The translations under genes were made by a program, and so were the position numbers. From CAYREV01 sp964423345 (GTDB lineage Bacteria; Bacteroidota; Rhodothermia; Balneolales; Balneolaceae), in assembly GCA_964423345.1 (NCBI GenBank), contig CAYREV010000011.1:1-64000 (forward strand): DNA of 64,000 nt, in the 5' to 3' direction. Under the pieces are notes generated by a model that was not told the origin of the DNA, searched no databases, and was given only the letters and a program-made list of their open reading frames with translations. How positions within the stretch are numbered: the first letter of the stretch is position 1; every line of letters begins with the position of its first letter. Of the stretch, positions 61,562 through 64,000 are shown piece after piece.

Positions 61562-61960
61562 ATGAGTGCGGAGCTGCCCGACATATCGATTGTTTATGAA
61601 GATGCCGATATACTGGTAGTGGACAAGCAGCCGGGCATGCTGGCTGTACCCATACCGGACAGTGATGTGATAAATATGCTGGACCTGGTGCGTCGCTACT
61701 GCGGCAGTCGCGGGCGGCAGGTAAAGAATGTGCACAGGATCGACCGCTACACCAGCGGACTCATGGTATTTCCAATCTATGCCGTTAATAGAAAGAATCT
61801 ATTTAACAGAGGGAATTTTTTAGCCCAATTCTATGTAGTGATTACACACATTAAACGAGGCAAAATGATGTATACAGAATTCAAGACGTTCATTTGCGAA
61901 CTGGCGGAACAGCTGTTTCGTGATTCGAAACTCAAGTGTGATAGTAAATCCGGCCAATAA
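61562..61960 (+). pseudogene. Truncated RluA-family pseudouridine synthase
   Basis: Residues 1-70 match the start of an RluA-type synthase: IVYEDADILVVDKQPGMLAVP (10-30), VKNVHRIDRYTSGLMVF (54-70) with the catalytic D61. From about 61772 the likeness stops abruptly and an unrelated AT-rich tail of about 62 residues follows. The remaining two thirds of the enzyme (about 150 residues with the other conserved motifs) is absent. The gene is almost surely non-functional, broken by recombination or an insertion followed by decay. Confidence 0.75.
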
Positions 61961-62088
61961 AAAGCTTTAAGAAATGGAGAAGGTTGCAGGCGTTGTGGGT
62001 GATGAGGCGAAACATGTGCATTCCGGGAATGCATGGATGTTATGCAGCCACCTTGAATAAATAATTCCAAACTTTAAACGATCTGATT

Positions 62089-62379
62089 ATGCCTACAAGA
62101 GAAGAATACATTGAAAAACTGGAGAAGCAACTTAAGGAGTGGAATAGCCAGCTGAATGAACTGCAGGAGAAAGCTGAAAAACAATCGGAAGAGGTTCAGC
62201 AGGAAGTTTCCAGTCGAATAGAAAGGTTAAAAGAGAAAAAGTCCGAGCTGAATAACAAACTGGATAGAATCAAGTCGACCGGAGAGGAGGCCTTTGATAA
62301 GATCAGGGCGGATGCCGAGGTGCTCTGGAAAGATGTGAAAGAAAGTTTTTCGGAGATCCGATCCATAGCCAGGGAGTAA
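62089..62379 (+). CDS. Small coiled-coil protein (Sll1863-like)
   Basis: The 96 residues are almost entirely heptad-like and charged (YIEKLEKQLKEWNSQLNELQEKAEKQ through EEAFDKIRADAEVLWKDVKESF). The opening TREEYIEKLEKQLKEWN resembles a family of stress-linked coiled-coil proteins typified by cyanobacterial Sll1863. The function is unknown. A strong terminator follows, so it is a single transcription unit. Confidence 0.75.
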   Translation: MPTREEYIEKLEKQLKEWNSQLNELQEKAEKQSEEVQQEVSSRIERLKEKKSELNNKLDRIKSTGEEAFDKIRADAEVLWKDVKESFSEIRSIARE

Positions 62380-62407
62380 AAACGGATTGTTATTACTATC
62401 TTTTTGC

Positions 62408-62436
62408 AGGCAGCATGAAAGTGCTGCCTTTTTTTT
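62408..62436 (+). terminator. Rho-independent terminator
   Basis: An 8-bp perfect stem (AGGCAGCA at 62408-62415 with TGCTGCCT at 62422-62429) with a 6-base loop runs into eight T (62429-62436). It ends the coiled-coil gene transcript. Confidence 0.9.
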
Positions 62437-62590
62437 GCTTTTGCCGGTACGATATTAGCCGGGGAATTATTATAGTCAACTGAATCAGCTGCTGCTATGC
62501 CGTTGGGCAACCGGACGGGAGGATATAAGACCATTGGAAGCAGGATGTGTGATACAGGCAAGGTTATTGTTAAAACAAGGTGATTAATTC

Positions 62591-63424
62591 ATGGATGAAT
62601 TCAGTCAAATCAGTGAAACGGTAGTACCGATAATATTGCAATACGGATTAAAGGTCATAGGCGCACTGGTAATATTCGTGATTGGATGGGCCGGTGCCAA
62701 CTGGCTGTCGAGGCGTGTACAAAAGATATTTCAGCGGACCGAAAAGGTTGATTCCACACTGACACCGATCTTTTCCCAGTCGGTCAGGATTTTGGTACTG
62801 GCCATAACCATCCTGGCGGTACTCAGTAAATTTGGCGTGGAAACCGCCAGCCTGATTGCCGTATTGGGTACCATTGGCCTGGCTATCGGCCTTGCTTTGC
62901 AGGGAACCCTGAGCAATATAGCTTCCGGGATTATGCTGCTTATTCTCAGGCCAATCCGTGTGGGAGATACCGTGGATGTTGGCGGTACCCAGGCTATAGT
63001 GGATGAGATCGGCCTCTTTGTTACCTATATGCATACCTTTGATAATGTTGCCGTCATAATGCCCAACTCCAAAGTATGGGGTGACAAGATTGAGAATTAT
63101 ACGGCCAATCCCACCCGCCGGGTCGATATGGAGTTTGGTATTCACTATGATGATGATATTGATCATGCGATGAGAATCATTGATGAAATCCTCCAGGCTG
63201 ATGAGCGGATTCTGGAGGAGCCTGAACCCCTGATAGCCGTGGGCATGCTGGCCGACAGCTCGGTGAATATACGCGTGAGGCCGTGGGTCAAGACCGAAGA
63301 TCTCTGGCCGGTTCGCTATGATATACAAAAGAAGGTAAAAGAGCGTTTTGACGAGGAGGGTATAACCATACCGTTCCCGCAGCGGGATATTCACATGAGC
63401 AGCCCGGAATCCGATCAGCTTTGA
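62591..63424 (+). CDS. Small-conductance mechanosensitive channel (MscS family)
   Basis: The 277 residues have three membrane helices (about 14-34, 62-80 and 88-120), the last being the Gly/Ala-rich pore helix GTIGLAIGLALQGTLSNIASGIMLL. The beta domain follows (RPIRVGDTVDVGGTQAIVDEIGLF) and the C-terminal cytosolic domain has IPFPQRDIH. It releases solutes on osmotic downshock, which suits a saline-water organism. Confidence 0.95.
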   Translation: MDEFSQISETVVPIILQYGLKVIGALVIFVIGWAGANWLSRRVQKIFQRTEKVDSTLTPIFSQSVRILVLAITILAVLSKFGVETASLIAVLGTIGLAIGLALQGTLSNIASGIMLLILRPIRVGDTVDVGGTQAIVDEIGLFVTYMHTFDNVAVIMPNSKVWGDKIENYTANPTRRVDMEFGIHYDDDIDHAMRIIDEILQADERILEEPEPLIAVGMLADSSVNIRVRPWVKTEDLWPVRYDIQKKVKERFDEEGITIPFPQRDIHMSSPESDQL

Positions 63425-63594
63425 AAGATTTAATTTGTTGAGGCTTCCCGGTCTAAAAGAGGCTTCTTAAGACACCGGGATATGGTTTGTGATAAGTTGC
63501 GTATAACTGTTATCTTATCTAAACTAATAAACTTTAGCGACAGCCTGGAAAATAGGAACTCCCAAGTCTTAATGAGGTTCTTTTGAACAGTACT

Positions 63595-64000
63595 ATGGAA
63601 GAAAGCAACTTAACATCCGAGTTTGTCTATGAGGATGATTTTTCATTTTTAACCCAAGACGGAGAGCTGTACCTGAAAGAGGATTCGCACTCTGGCAAAC
63701 GAAAACTTTGCGAAGTTGATGAGGAGCATTCGGAGCAGAAAATTGAAGAGCTGAAAAACGCTTTTAAAACTTTGCAGGGAGAAGTGCTGGAGCTACAGGA
63801 GAAAGAGATGCCGGATCAGGAGGAGCTGGATACCCTGAAGAAGAAGTTGGATTCGGCCACAGCCATCGGAGATTTTGGAGAGCTTTACGAAACGCTGGAG
63901 GCTATGGAACAGTCTCTGAAGGAGGGGGATAAGGAAGCTTCCGAAGTAGAGGAAAATAATGCCGAAGCAGGGAAAGAGGAACCGTCGGCTGAAACGGAAG
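63595..64000 (+). CDS. Partial acidic coiled-coil protein, cut by the window end
   Basis: The frame is open from ATG at 63595 to the end of the window (135 codons). The N-terminus (EFVYEDDFSFLTQDGELYLKEDSHSGKRKL) is followed by coiled-coil and glutamate-rich sequence. The opening with a short 'tag' then KIEELKNAFKTL resembles Bacteroidota DUF349 proteins, but the domain itself would lie beyond the edge, so this is a guess. There is no signal peptide. Confidence 0.6.
   Translation, partial: MEESNLTSEFVYEDDFSFLTQDGELYLKEDSHSGKRKLCEVDEEHSEQKIEELKNAFKTLQGEVLELQEKEMPDQEELDTLKKKLDSATAIGDFGELYETLEAMEQSLKEGDKEASEVEENNAEAGKEEPSAETE

Overview
The window looks like chromosomal DNA of a Balneolota (Balneolia) or close Bacteroidota-group bacterium with moderate G+C. 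This rests on a secreted protein ending in a 'NPFNPST...' type IX secretion (T9SS) sorting domain, a PorX-type response regulator with a PglZ domain, the DUF3822-rsmD-coaD neighbourhood, a Bacteroidota-style LptD, and widespread weak Shine-Dalgarno sites with some GTG/TTG starts. No rRNA, CRISPR array, complete insertion sequence or prophage was seen. One tRNA is present, tRNA-Leu(UAG) at 30171-30253.

Layout. At 1-830 there is an AT-richer edge with one small lipocalin-like gene. It ends at what looks like the 3' part of a tRNA followed by a strong terminator, as expected for the far end of a tRNA-integrated element. At 1.0-5 kb are a lone receiver protein and an SDR/aldehyde dehydrogenase/YhdH operon. 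At 5-13 kb are a DUF2339 membrane protein, an M28 peptidase lipoprotein, NAD synthesis (nadC-nadA) facing a NifS-type desulfurase, a DsbA-like protein and a gamma-carbonic anhydrase. At 13-19 kb are hemW, an uncharacterised conserved gene paired with fumarylacetoacetase, a T9SS-sorted metalloprotease candidate and trhO. At 20-26 kb are a helix-hairpin-helix protein, the PorX-like regulator, tsaE, a sodium:solute symporter beside thiamine pyrophosphokinase, and nrnA. At 26-35 kb are an HtrA lipoprotein, a crotonase, cysH, cutA, tRNA-Leu, tig-clpP-clpX, a membrane histidine kinase and an ECF sigma factor.

At 36-43 kb are a TPR/LysM/CPBP operon, kch-aroC, and an MlaE-MlaF-MlaD lipid transport operon. 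At 43-50 kb are a PpiD/SurA-type foldase, ribD-ribE, lptD and an FtsB/DivIC-like protein. At 50-57 kb are two methyltransferases and a long minus-strand group (orphan GspG-like protein, DUF3822, rsmD, coaD, aminotransferase, FmdB-like, GbsR-like, yraN). At 57-64 kb are MgtC, MATE, SulP, a decayed patch with two gene remnants and small orphan genes, MscS, and a partial acidic coiled-coil protein.

Themes that cross operons are envelope building and quality control (LptD, Mla, PpiD, HtrA, LysM, FtsB-like), cytosolic proteostasis (tig, clpP, clpX), cofactors (NAD, riboflavin, TPP, CoA), and a possible T9SS control circuit made of the PorX-like regulator, an AHQLGTP-type histidine kinase and an ECF sigma factor. 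No wholly new multi-gene defence or mobile system is evident. The best leads are the unknown partner of fumarylacetoacetase, the orphan GspG-like protein, the zinc-less FmdB homologue, the tRNA-end junction, the dispersed intergenic repeat, and the two gene remnants at 60.6-62 kb.
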